Part shown: in pieces, positions 12,101 to 25,206 of the stretch
Layout: the number at the start of each line of letters is the position of its first letter
Numbering within the stretch: the first letter of the stretch is position 1
Assembly (NCBI GenBank): GCA_911728455.2
Contig: OU452221.1
Span: 7,017,047-7,081,046, forward strand
DNA length: 64,000 nt
Direction: 5' to 3'
Origin: Marthasterias glacialis
Lineage: Eukaryota; Echinodermata; Asteroidea; Forcipulatida; Asteriidae
Notes under the pieces: generated by a model
Databases searched by the model: none
Told to the model about the DNA's origin: nothing
Seen by the model: the letters and a program-made list of their open reading frames with translations, nothing else
Program-made: the position numbers and the translations under genes

Positions 12101-13964
12101 GTGTTTGTACAGTGTATCTTACGTCAACATTTCCATTGGCCCCTCCATTCTTCAGTAAAGGCAGTTGTTCACGTACTGCTGGTTCCTATAAACAACTTAA
12201 CCAAAAGAGCCTCAAACATTGATCTGCCCGGTGAAGGAGATAGCAGTTCCAGACAGTGTGTTGTGACACCTGCATCTCAAGGAAGACAGCCACCCCCCTC
12301 CTGCCAACCCTGACCCTGTGGCTGCTTGTTTCACAACGCTGTTTATAACACCTCATGCCTCAAACTTGCAGTTTCATACAGCTGAAAAGAACATATGCAT
12401 GATAATAGACGTAAATTTTTTGCATCGGGGATAAAGAATATTTTTAGTGTTTTTACCCATACACTGATTTGTGTCTAGCACTGCATACTCAGTATTTTCC
12501 TGAGTCCTGTGAAAAAAAATATCCACAGGTATATTCCTCGGGTGGGATTCGAACCCACGACCCTGCCATTCTAGAGTAGATGTCTTATCAAGTAGACTAC
12601 CGAGATTTCCCGGCAGCTAGAGGCAGTTTGAATCCTATTTGAGGCAGTCAAGGTAGTCTAGTTGGTAAGACATCTGCTCTAGAATGGCAGGGTCGTGGGT
12701 TCGAATCCCACCCGAGGAATATGCCTGTGGCTTTTTTTCACGGGACTCGGGAAAGTACCGAGTATGCAGTGCTCGGCACACATCGCTGTATGGTTAAAAA
12801 CACAAATAACACATGCATGCTTGGTAAAAAAAATTTGTATTGCTTAACGGATCACCAGCCAAAAGGCTTTGCTTTGTTTACAGTTTTGACCGGTTCTCTG
12901 TTTTGTGTACTTTAAGTACCAGATTATTTCTGCGAAGCTCTTTTGATATTGGGCCCAAAGCACTGGGGTATTTTATGATGGCCTTGCCGTTTTTTCCAGC
13001 CGTTGTGTGGATTCTCCTACGTTGACATTTTCTCCAAATTGTCTGTCTCACCTTGTGTTTGAGTAAATGCTGACGACAGGGTTACGGCTCAGTGCGTGTG
13101 TAGATTGGTTGTGATTATAAATCAACCTATGCTATAGTGGTGCTTAATTATGTTCATTCATTCATTCATTCATTCGTGATGGTTTATTATAGTTATCATG
13201 CATTGCAGCCAAAAGCTGAATTGTACATGATTTACAGAAGAAGAACAAACCGCTGCAAGATTAAAAAGGCATTTAAAAACCGCTGATACTGCAGAAATAC
13301 AATGTACAGAGCTATAAAACCCATGTCAACACTATAATAAATGTTAATTTTTGCATCTGGGATAAAAGAGTATTATTGGTGTGTGTTTTTTGTACCCATA
13401 CACTGATGTGTGTTAAGCACTGTACATACTCAGTACTTTCCTGAGTCCTGTGAAAAAAAATCCACAGTCATAATCCTCGGGTGTTAATATTCTGGCTTGG
13501 TGATGTATCACTTCCAAGGGGTTGGTATTTTGCAAGAGAAGGTTGGAATTTTTGGCAGCAGTATGTCTTCATTAAAATTCCCCTGTTTGAAGACAATGGT
13601 ACACAAGGACGAGTATAAAATTCATATACTCTGCACAGTGCATTTGAACATGTTTTTATGGATTTCGCGCTATATATATATCAATGAATAAAATTATTAT
13701 TTTCGTCATTATATAAAGTGTTGTTTTGTGTATTGTCATCACATATGTTTGCTACTTGTACTTATCACCACCTTGAATTATCACTTCATTTTCCTGTAGA
13801 TCAAAATACTTCTAAATTTCAAATTTTTTTCAAAAATGTATTGACCCACAAAGCCCCATTTTCAATATAAGAAAATATAAAACAATCTGGTTTAGTTTTT
13901 CCCCTTTAATTGACCCACCCTTCCGCATTTTTGAGAGGAGAAACACCCCCCCCCCAAAAAAAAA

Positions 13965-14003
<39 letters not shown>

Positions 14004-17000
14004 AATAAATAAATAAATTAATCAACATTTTAAAGCGTTGATTACTCTGAGTAGCCCCTAATTCTCTTTTAAATGTGTAAATCAGGTGCTCAAATATTTT
14101 GGTGGAATCTACAACTATTTTGAAAAGTACACACTGCATTCATGTGATGCAGGTCTGATCGCTTCATTCTTAAAAGGGCAAGGGCACCAAGGCATTTTCT
14201 TGTTGATAAAAGGGCACCTCTGTGAGGAAATTGTAAATTTCTATTGGAACATTTCAAGGGCACCAAGGCAATGACCAGGGGCAACGAAGGCAATTGCCCC
14301 CATGTATGGGGCCTGTGTGATGCCTAAATACTGATTTAGTCGTCAATTTATACTTTCACCAAAACCCGCAGTTAATCGTCTACAGAGTAAAACGCTGACA
14401 GAGCAGTCATCAAATATCTTGTGTAAACCCCACAGATGGTTATGGCTCAGTTGATGGTCCGTCTGGGAAAAAAAAAAAACATCATTTGACTTTTTAATTA
14501 TGATATCAGTACACACAATTGTTTGAATAATTCAGTGAATGATCAGCTGGACTCAAGTAGTCATGAATTTTGTATTACTCGTTAGTGATTTTTGAAGAGA
14601 GGGTATTTAACATAAACAGAAAAATTCTGTCTACTCAAGTTTATGTACATAATTTTCTGATAGATGTTAAATGTACATCGGGGATAAAGAATATTATTTG
14701 TGTTTTACCCATACTCAGTATTTTCCCGATTTCTGTGAAAAACAAACCCACAGGCATATTACTCGGGTGGGGTAAAAATCCCACCCGGGATTTATTTTTA
14801 CAGAACTTGGGAAAATACTGAGTATCCAGTGCTTAATTACACTGGTGTGTGGGTAAAACACAAATAACAGTGTGTACAATGTTTAAAAAAAAAAACAATA
14901 CAAATTGTTTAGTAAATTTATTGCCATTTCTCTATGCAAGGATGTTATATGGTGCAAGAAAAAAAAAAGTGATCGTAAAGTTCCATATCATTTTGCTTTC
15001 ATAATGTCATAAGTGAATTTTCTGATTTTGCTTTATCTAGAGCGACAATGCTCATTACTACGGCTTTGTTTACTTTCGACAAATCAAAGACAAGACGTCG
15101 CGGAGAGGGTACTTCCAAAAGGTAAGTTATGACCGTAGGCCTGGTCCTTGTGAACCGGTTTAGCTTGATTTTTAACTGGTCTGGCAAGTTTTTGAAAAAA
15201 GTGTATCAACTTGTTCACAAACTAGTTTTTTGTTTGAAAAAAGTGTATCAGCTTGTTTACAAACTAGTTTTTTGTTTGTTATGTGTGTTAAGCCGCGTTG
15301 GCATTGGATTAATATTTAACCGAGACCATGGGTAACTTCAAATGGGTAAATCTTACCGAGACGATGGTGAAACAAACCAACCGAGGCGTCAGCATAGACT
15401 ATAAACTGCACCACGTGTCGATTTTACCACCGCGCGACAATCATGCTGCCGACTACAAACCAGCCTTTGCATGTGCGAACCGGATGTGGTAATTTACAGA
15501 CCGGTTTTACCTGGACGATGCATCCGCACTGTACTTTTTGACCAGGTCAGTTTACCTGGGCAGAAGGTGGCCAGATAGACTACCCATTGGACTCGGTTAG
15601 TTTACCTGGGTGAAATTTGACTGGGCTGTTCACACTGGACTTCAAATGGTCAAGTTGCCAATTTGCTCGGTTAGTTAACCCCCAAAAAAGTCCAATGCGA
15701 ACACAGCTTTAGTGTGTCTACCTGTTGACACCAAGGACTCTGAACAAAAGGGATCGGGTAGTTTGACAGAGCTAGGACATCCTTGGTTCATTTTTGTGTA
15801 CAAAACCAATGGGGACATTTCTAAAAAACAGTCTGAACTATGGGAAAACAGAGACAAGTCCTTGATTCACCAGTTTGACAACTGTGGGTGTTTGTGTTTG
15901 TGTTAGGTAATTTACATGTGCATGATATGCAGTCACCATCTTCTTTTCTTCTTGTTTCAGTCACTGGTACTTCTTTCCAAGGTTCCCTATGTTACGTTGT
16001 TTACGCATCTTGCCAGTATCATAGCACCAGGGTACTTTGAGCACGGTGAACCCTCGGTCGAAGCCGGTTAGTCTGAGACAGAAATCTAACCATTCGGTTT
16101 GAGTTAAATTGGAAATTAGAAATACAGAAATGCTGTCCCAATCTTTATGAAATTATGCGGCTGAGTCATTGGACCATACAAACTGCAGTCATGACACTTG
16201 TATCCTCTGGCAAGACTCTCACTTTAAGATGCAGGTTCGTCGCCATTACCCGACGGCCGTTTTCGTGGCACGAAAGATCATGTACATCTTTCTCACTGTG
16301 AGGGATACCCGACGGCTATTTTTTTTCCGACGAGCTTGTATCTTTAATAAGAATGAATGGGTATCTGTAAGCATAAAGATTGTTGCTATGACTGATGAGC
16401 CTACATGTCTGCCAATTTGGTTACCGGTGCTGCATACTGCTAAGGAGTCCAGATGGTCTCAAGAAATCCGAAAACCAAATTCAGAAGTGCTTGAAATTGG
16501 GAGCACTTCACAAATTGTATAAGCATTTTCTTTGTATTATTATTTGTGTATCAGGATTGTATAAGATGAATAATTATGAAAAAAAAGATTAAACTTGGGC
16601 CTATAGACTGATCCATTAAGCCCCACCTACTAACCTATTGACCAATCACAGCCTTGACAACGCCACTGAAAATCTGAGACAAAACTCTGACACGTTAAAA
16701 TCCCATTCGAAAAGTAAACAAACCGCCGCCATTGTTCTGACGCACAACAGCACACACAACTGTACTTACTTTTGTTTTGTTTAAATTTGTTCGTATTTTT
16801 GGTGGTGCAAATCCCACAGCAGTGGTCCCTGTACAGTCATGTACAAGTGGTTTAACAGTGTTCCTGTCTGCATTGTTCTTTGGACTCAAGGCACTGCTCA
16901 CAAGGCCACGAAACTAAATCCATTCTGGTCACGAAAACCAGTACGTGTGTGTATCTGATACGTGTGTTTGGCTGCAACTGAACCACCACTGTGATCATGG

Positions 17001-20000
17001 CAAGAAAGTCACACCACGTGCTGTTGATAGGCAGTTGCTTAGGTAGGCGGGGCTTAATGGATCGGTCTATTCCGAATTGGGGGCTGCGGATGCATTTGTT
17101 GCTAATTGCAATCAATGCTTCAACACAAGTTGACGTGATAATCGAGCAGCAGCTGCAGCTGAAGCCGCTAAATCAGAAACGGCCTTGGTTTCCTCCCCAT
17201 TAACCTGGGTCTTCGTTTCATTCGTAGCTTGTCATGATATTGACCAGTGGCCAGCTCCATTCCCCGGTGAGCTCCTACATCTACCCATTATGGGCTGCGT
17301 TCTGCAGATCAGAATACCCACAAAGCAAGATAAACCAGGCTCCATATCAGCTGCAGTCAAAACAACTCCAGAGGTACATAAATAGATGATATCTGTTAAT
17401 TTAATGCAATAGAGATGGAAGTAGCTTCGTTTTAATTTATGCAGTGTCTGTAGTGTTTTCTGCAATGATTGTATTTTAAAATACCAACAGGCATGACATT
17501 TCTCAGGATTTTTCATGATTTCATGATTTTCTCAAAACCTCCTTGAGCATTCAAACTTTCTTGGAAGAAGTGAAGCAGTCACCAAAGGGAGAAAGAAATA
17601 GTCCACATTGTGTCTAAACCTGTAGTGTTGTAAATTTCTGGTGATGCACAGAGTCTGTAAACCTCCTGAATTGTAATATCTGGGAGGTTCTGGGTCTAGA
17701 ATAAGGGGGAGCCCAGGCCTGCAAGCCATTGTCAGGAATTTTCACAATTGGCAAATCTCATCCCTGTACTTAAAATGGTTTACTTGTTTCTCTAACCACT
17801 GGTTGGCAAAAACTGCTGTGGAGACACTGCAAGAAAAAGTCTGCTGAATTTACAGAATTTGTTTTTCTTCTATTGAAATCATGAAGATGTAAATGATTCA
17901 AATTCAGTGCAAGGATGTATTAAGTATGTTCTTCCACTGGCAATATAAATTAAGTAATAATGTGCGAATGAGGAAAATTTAACTTTGAAAGAAAAGTTTC
18001 CAGCAAGTGACTGTGTTCGTTTTGGGCAGGGCTTTTTCTGCATCTAAGGCATGTACAATGTATGGGAAGTTCTGCCAATAAGTCATTTGTAAGTTAGATT
18101 TGAATGGTGTCTGATTCAGTGCCTTTCTCGGTCACAAGTGAATGTTCAAGTTGAATCTTGTGTGTACAAACACCCTTTAATATTATTATTTGTAATTTTT
18201 ACCCATACACCGGTGTGTGTTAAGCACTGTATACTCAGTACTTTCCCTAAGTCCTGTGAAAAAAAATCCACAGGCATTTTCCTCGGGTGGGATTCGAACC
18301 CACGACCCCCGCCATTCTAGAGCAGATGTCTTACCGACTAGACTACCGAGACTGCCCGGTAGCTAGAGGCAGTTTGAATCCTATTAGCAGCGTGTACCGC
18401 AACCATTATAACACCCTTTAATATTGTATGCAAGTGATATTTGTGTGATTTGCAGCACGGTGGTTCTCAGCCTACCATAGTTCCCTCAGTCCATGAAGTG
18501 GAGCCATTCAGATGTCTCCATTCTGTCTTACCTCATATCCAACTCATCTGGGAGCTGGCTCTTACAGGAGAGGTAAGTTGTGCAATGACAATTATTCAGT
18601 ATTTGGCACTTTTTTTTTTTTTTTTTTGAAGGTGAGGGGTATGAGTTGACAATCTTTGTGGTAGGATGGCCTTGCAGAGGTGCTGGGTTCGATTTCACAA
18701 AGCACTAAGATACACCTTAAGATGAGTTGTCAGTATTACCATAGTGATTTGTATTGTGACATCACACTTTGCTTAGCAATTAAGATGGATTCGCACTTAA
18801 GATCAATCTTAGCTCTTTGTGAAATCGGCCCCAGGTCACCTGTTCGTCCTTGCCACTTACTGGCTTGGTATTTTATACAATTTTGTATGTATTTAAATCT
18901 CTCTATATTCTTCTTTTTTTTTTGCCAGCCATAGTTATATTTTGTGGATTATAATTTTTGTTGGTTAATGATTTTTTTGCCAATGTAGTGTAACAGACCT
19001 TATGTGTATGATGTCACAATGAGCATTTAGTACAGGAAAGGACACCCTCACGCTGACGAGGTCAAAACAGCTACAATGTATATTCAATGCCGTGTTTGAC
19101 CTCAAAGATGGCCGTGAATGCATTTAGGTCTATAAAATAAGTAAATGTAAATACAACATGGATTTGGAAACACTCAGGTCTGATTTCACAAATGTAATGT
19201 TGGAAATTACTGCCAACTAGATGGGTCCAAATCAACCATTTAGTCCAATGGATCTTGCCAGGACAATTTATTTTCCCGGTTCTGAGTCCCTTTTCACAGT
19301 AATAAGTAAAAGCAGGAGTACCCTCAAGGGGCCAGACTGTTTTTGTTTCCAGCAGCATTATGATTTAGTGGAGGCAAACAAAATCCCTGCACATTGTTAA
19401 AGGTGTAGGTCGGTAGATTGTTTTGCTCATGAAAGCTTGTGACATATTCTTTCCTACCTACATAATGTGCCTTGTAGCCCCTGGTCGTTATGGCGCCCTC
19501 TCCCTCCGTCTGTTCAGACACGGTGCATGCATTGGTCCACACCATCTCTCCTCTCCGTTACATGTCGGACTACCGGCCGTACTTCACCATACATGACAGT
19601 GAGTTCAAGGAGTACACTACAAGAACACAAGCGCCGTGAGTATTACTGGGAATAGACTGTGCAAGTCTAGGGCCTATTTGAACACTGAGACCATTTGTTT
19701 CCTTAACAGGTTAACGCTCATACTATCAGCATGGTGCTCGAGACATCCAAACCATACCTGACTATGCCACAACAGTGGACTTTTGAGGCCCACACATGCT
19801 GATGTAGAGAGTAGAGCCACTGCCCCAGAATACTTCATTGAGAGTGGTAAACTGGAGAAGCCACCAGCTGTGCTCAATGGGAGACTTTTGAGACGCTGGC
19901 GGCAGCAGACACAACGGTCCTTTTTGACAGTTCTGAGCATGCGTGCACATGCTCAGCATCGCGCGCATAACTCTGAGCATGAGTACTACTGGTGAGAACT

Positions 20001-22709
20001 GTGAAAAAGGACCGTCCAAAAGTCCCCCATTGCAATGAAATTTAGGCCACTGTTGGAAAAGACTCAACCTCGGGCCGCGGTTCTCAACCTTGGTCAATTT
20101 CTGCAGTGGCATTCTGTGGCAGTGATTGATCACACATACAGAAGTACAATGATAGAAAAGTGTGGAATGGGTTACTTTACCATTGTTTGCATAGCTTACG
20201 GGAGACTTTGCGGCATCTTGGAGTATGCACCTGTTGGGACGGTATCAAGTGGTGTATGTGGGAAACTTGGGTTTCAAATTTGTTTGAATGCATGCTAGAC
20301 TTGCACGGTCTATTGCATTGCTTTTTTTTCAAGGGAATATGAAAACTCAGTGATGGGATCGCCTTTGTTTTGCTTAAGGTTTGCAGCTGAATGTAACAGA
20401 CTGCAAAATTTGGATATGTGTAAAATTAGGACAAGTGCCGACAAAATTAATGATCACGACGTGATCTTTGGTAATCTCAAATTGTTTTTGTCTGCTTTGT
20501 TTTCACATTTATCCAGGCTTGATATTCTTCCTTCTTAATTCTGATTTCTGATTTTTTTTGTAAAGTAAAGTTATTATCTTTTTCTTTTTGTGAAGTCCAT
20601 CCGTAATTCTAGGTGTAACCAATCCTTTCTTTGCCAAGACGTTACAACACTGGCCCCACGTCATCAGGATAGGGGAACAGACAAATACAGGTACTTGTCA
20701 AAACAGCTACGTTTAAGCCCGGTTTATACTTCACGCGGATTGTGAAAGCGAAGCAAATTTTCTTGCGTCACAATTGAAAAAACAGCGCATACTGAGTTGT
20801 TACGTCACTAAGAGTCACTTCGCATTTACTTTCGCGTGAAGTATGAACCGAGCTTCAGTCTCATTCGTGTTATTCTGGTTATTGCCACAGAAGAGGCTGA
20901 AACAGAAAAGTTATAAACCCCTTTTTTATTTTTTTATTTTTTTATAATTTTTATTTTATGTTAAGACCTCATTAAACGGAAAAAGAATGGTTATTAAGTG
21001 TTGCAAATCCACACCAAGTGGATGTTTAAAGGATCATCATCCTTTATTTACACACATTTGCAGTAAAGTGAACAATTGTTTACAAGTAGAAAATGAAATA
21101 GTTACGACTCACTGGAATTTAAATACGTGTCATTTTGCCAAAACAAGGCCAACTTAATATCGAGAAAATAATACAATTAAACACAATTTGTGAAGGAAAT
21201 ACAAAAAAGTCACTAAGACTTGTGTGTCGTTCTGCCTTGTCCGTGTGCCATGTAAAAGTTTAGGAATAAATATTAAATCAACTGAAAATATAACCTGTTG
21301 CAGCCTCCTTTATATATTTTTTTCCCCAATATATTTCATTTAGAGTAATGCTCGCCGGGAATACCCATAAAAACAAGCCTGGCTAGTGATGTATTACATG
21401 CGGCGTCTTTGGTTGAACGTTCCTCGTTCCAACAGTGATGTCAGATCACTGAGCTAAGGCCTGCAGCCGATTTCACAAAACTTTATGCAACTGCATAAGT
21501 CCACTTGCGTAACATTTATTGCATAAGTTAGGCCTCTTGTGCAATAAAATGTGGCGCAAGTGGACTTACGCAGTTGCGTAAAGTTTTGTGAAAACGGCTG
21601 CTGTTGTTTTTGTGGGTGATCCAGGTAATCATTATTTTGAAACAAAATAAACGGGGTTGCCAGTTTTTCTGGCAATTGCCTGAATTCAGGCTTTTCCTTG
21701 TAACATTATAGATTGAGGTCAGGCTTTTTTCATGTGTAATGAGGGCGTCTATGCACGATTTCCAGGCTCTGGACAAAAACCTAACTAGCATCCCTGAATA
21801 AATTTAAAAATTTGCATAAAGCGTTTATCAACAGATATATTTTCAGCTGATTAATTATTTATTTACAGACGTTTACATGGCATATGGACAAGCTATGGTG
21901 TGGCACATATCCTTTATTTAAATGTTACTTTGGAATTTTAAAATCTTGGTTTTTTTTTTCTAATGCCGTCACCGTTCACTTTAAAACCTACAGACAAGAC
22001 AAACTCCAAGATGCTGAAACCAAAGAAGCCTGGTAGCCTGAAGACCCTTGAGTCTAAGCCAGGACTTTACACTCAGTACAAACCCTTCCTTAATAAGGAC
22101 AAGACAATTATCAAAAGGTTAACAAAGGTGAGTAGTTGTTTTCATTAGCTCTCTTGTCAGTGTTTGCCCTGGCTGATGAACTGAGCGAGGTGGTCAGCAA
22201 TTCAAACTGATGTTTGAGGCCAAATTGACATCCTCTGCACTGCGTATACATCGATATTGTGTTGCCAGTTTCACTATCGTTTTTACCTAGGATGGCAGCG
22301 GCATGACATCAATGCAAAATATGCAGACAGATCTTTGAGAAGTGATAATCGCTATATTGGTCCAGTCTGTTTTTTTTCCCTTACAACCTTTTTTTCAAAA
22401 AAGTACTTTACTTCTCATGTCAGTAACTATAACTTTTTCTTTTACTGTTGATTTGTTTTTACATTCTATTAATGTGTTTTTATCATGATGATAAATTTTT
22501 ATTGATTACATTGATTATATTGATGTATTGATTATATTGATTATATTGATTTATTAATTATATTGATTATATTGATTGATTGACTATATTGATTATATTG
22601 ATGTATTGATTATATTGATTATATTGATTTATTAATTATATTTTGATTGATTGACTATATTGATTATATTGATTATATTGATTGATTTTATTGATTGAAG
22701 ATTGAATTA

Positions 22710-22770
<61 letters not shown>

Positions 22771-25175
22771 ATTTATGGTGTGCACAACATTGGTTTGATT
22801 GAAAAATATGAATGTTCACAGATTTACACATAGCTTACATGGTTTAAAGATGGTCATGGTGGAAAATTAGCCTTGAAATAGTTCTGCTTGAAATGCTATA
22901 CATGTAGTTTTGGAGAAATGAGTAAAACAATTAGTTTTGATCTCGCAAGTCCAGAACTCAATATTTGTTTTGTTTTTCTTTTCACTATATTCTTGTGACT
23001 CCAATGACCGACTGAGCTTAAACTTTCACAGGTTTTGTTGTTTTATGTATATTTTGGGTCACATAAAGTGCGTATAACTGGTCTTTGACAATTACCATTT
23101 GACAATGTTGTCCATTTGCTTTAACCTGTGCCTAACTGACTGTTATTATTTTCATGATGGTTTAAAGCTAAAGAGCAATTAATTAAAAAAAAAAAAAAAG
23201 AGAAGCAATTGTAACATTAATAACCTCAACATTGAATCCATTTTGGTTGCTAGGGAGTGCAGACGAAGAGACCTCAGGAGGTACAGGACGCCATGTTGCG
23301 TCGACATCTCCTGGAACTGACCCAGAGCTTCATGATCCCATTAGAGAGATACGTAGCTAGCCTCATGCCGCTACAGAGAAACATCTCCCCCTGGAAGGTG
23401 AGGTATTTACAATCATCAAGTGGACAGTGTGTCAAATTGAAAATGTGAAGTTTGCTCTTTCTCTTTGTTACGGAAGCTGAAAGTGACCATTCGTGTTTCC
23501 ATTTTTCAGTTCTCATATCGTATAAAAACGTCCTTCTGATTTGCGGATTGTGGGAACCAGATTTAGCAAACTGGAAAGACATATTCTCTGGTATGAAAAC
23601 ATGGAGACACATGTTAATTTATCAAAGAAGTTGGGCGTCTTTCTAGGGTAATTTTAGCTCAGAAATGTGGTAGTGCAGATAGGGACTTTAAGCTTCCATA
23701 CTTTACAATGTTGCTTGAATAATAGAACTCAATTACAGTAATGACCTGGTGGTAGTTTCAGGAAAATCGGTTGAGCGGTTCCTGAGTTATTTTTAGCAGT
23801 ATAATGAAACGACCTTCCTTGGGTAACTATAGTTGCCTAGCAACGATATAAATAACAAATAAAACAATTTTTTGTACAAGGTACTTTAAATATTTAATAC
23901 CAGCCCTGTAACTCAGGAATGTGATGCTAAGAAGCCCATGACATTTGGGCTCAGATTTTATCTTCGTAGAGGATAGGTATGTCTTGATTGGAAAGTTGGA
24001 TCGTTACAGTATGGCTGTCGTTTTTTGTTTTTTTTCACAAATTTAGAAGTACTTCTTATAGTGGTCTTAATGAGAGTCGGTGGCACAGGCGATTTTAGAG
24101 CAACATTTATGTGCTGCCATTACTGGGTAGGCACTATTCTATACATTGCGCCAAACGTTCATGCATATTTTAACCAACAGTGGTACATCAACTATACAAA
24201 GTCCCATTGTGGGATTGTGACGCATGTAAAAGCCCATGCGCGACCGACCGGTATGTCGGCATACTGTCATCCCAGTAAAGATTGAGAACACAGGTCTAAT
24301 TAGCCTTTTTGAGGTATGGCGGACATTATAAAAATAGGATTGCACTGTTTAGTTTGGGTTTATACAGACAGTTTTACCCAAACCAACTGGTGCCTTAATG
24401 GTGGACACATTACAAGCCATTTTAAGATGCTGGACACATTACTAGGACACTATTAGGTGTGGGTAAATTTGTCTGTATGCACCCAAACCAAACAGTGGAC
24501 TCCTAGAGTGTCCGCCATATCTCAAAAAGGCTAATGGAAATAACATAAAATGAATTGGTTTATGACATTTGATTCTGCTGTAGAATGCGGGGGTCATTGG
24601 TTCGCATCCCACCTGAGAAGCATGCCTGTAGATTTTTTTCCGCAGGACTCGGGGATGGGGGCAGGGGAGGAGCACTGAGTATACAGTGCTTATCACACAT
24701 CGTTGTATGGTAAAACCAACATAGACTTTTGATTTGATAGCTTGCTAAGATTTATTTCTATCGTGTTAGCCGCCTTACCTCCCTGTTGGTTGTAACAGAT
24801 TTTGTGTTTTTACTCTAGATGGATTTTGACATTTTAGCTTCACTCCTTTTTCAGCATCCTCCAAGGTTAAAACCCTTCGATCCTGAGGGGTTCTTGAAGA
24901 CGTTGGAGCACTCTGGGCCTCAGCTGACATCCGGCCTTAAAGGAGATTGGATCGGACTGTACAAGTAAGTTCAGCTCATTGTAAGAGCTTACTGCGCAGT
25001 GTGTATTTTAGGCGATGCATATCTTTACATACATTTTGACCCTCCATAGTGGCAGACTAACGGCAGACAGTAGCTGCGTATGACATCAGTGCAGGGGGTC
25101 TAGACTTTCCACAGTAGCCCTCACCTCGACCTTCTGGCCTTCAATTGTGTCTGAAACTTTTGTTTTTTTACTTGT

Positions 25176-25206
<31 letters not shown>

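Larger units (their letters stand above)
6182..15040. other. DENND6 introns 1-2: residual content
   Basis: Intron 1 (6182-10679) contains a family G copy, a family F foldback, an inverted family B pair, two minus-strand family A copies, a broken tRNA-headed repeat and a 22-G run. Intron 2 (10790-15040) contains a local duplication near 11000, two family L copies, family B copies at 12416, 13347 and 14676, (ATTC)n and (AAAT)n tracts, and a family C copy. I see nothing in 7420-8200, 8600-9300, 11360-11690 or 11900-12410. Confidence 0.6.
15122..21993. other. DENND6 introns 3-8: residual content
   Basis: Intron 3 has a 43-bp tandem duplication and a 418-bp TTA-flanked element. Intron 4 has a 462-bp terminal-inverted-repeat element. 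Intron 5 has a family D copy and a family B half. Intron 6 has a GATTTCACAAA foldback. Intron 7 has a 158-bp CpG-dense MITE. Intron 8 has two foldbacks (20715, 21463). Remaining stretches of over 300 bp (16100-16600, 17740-18170, 18840-19470, 20040-20590, 20860-21460) show nothing I can identify. Confidence 0.6.

Noticed and set aside
12640..12715. Functional tRNA gene in family B
   Set aside because: Recurs in inverted pairs with conserved non-tRNA flanks; a tRNA-like repeat head.
16169..16522. 117-codon plus frame in DENND6 intron 4
   Set aside because: No splice or family support; low-complexity T runs and no recognisable motif.
22500..22768. CRISPR-like array
   Set aside because: Simple repeat without unique spacers in a eukaryotic intron; no cas genes.
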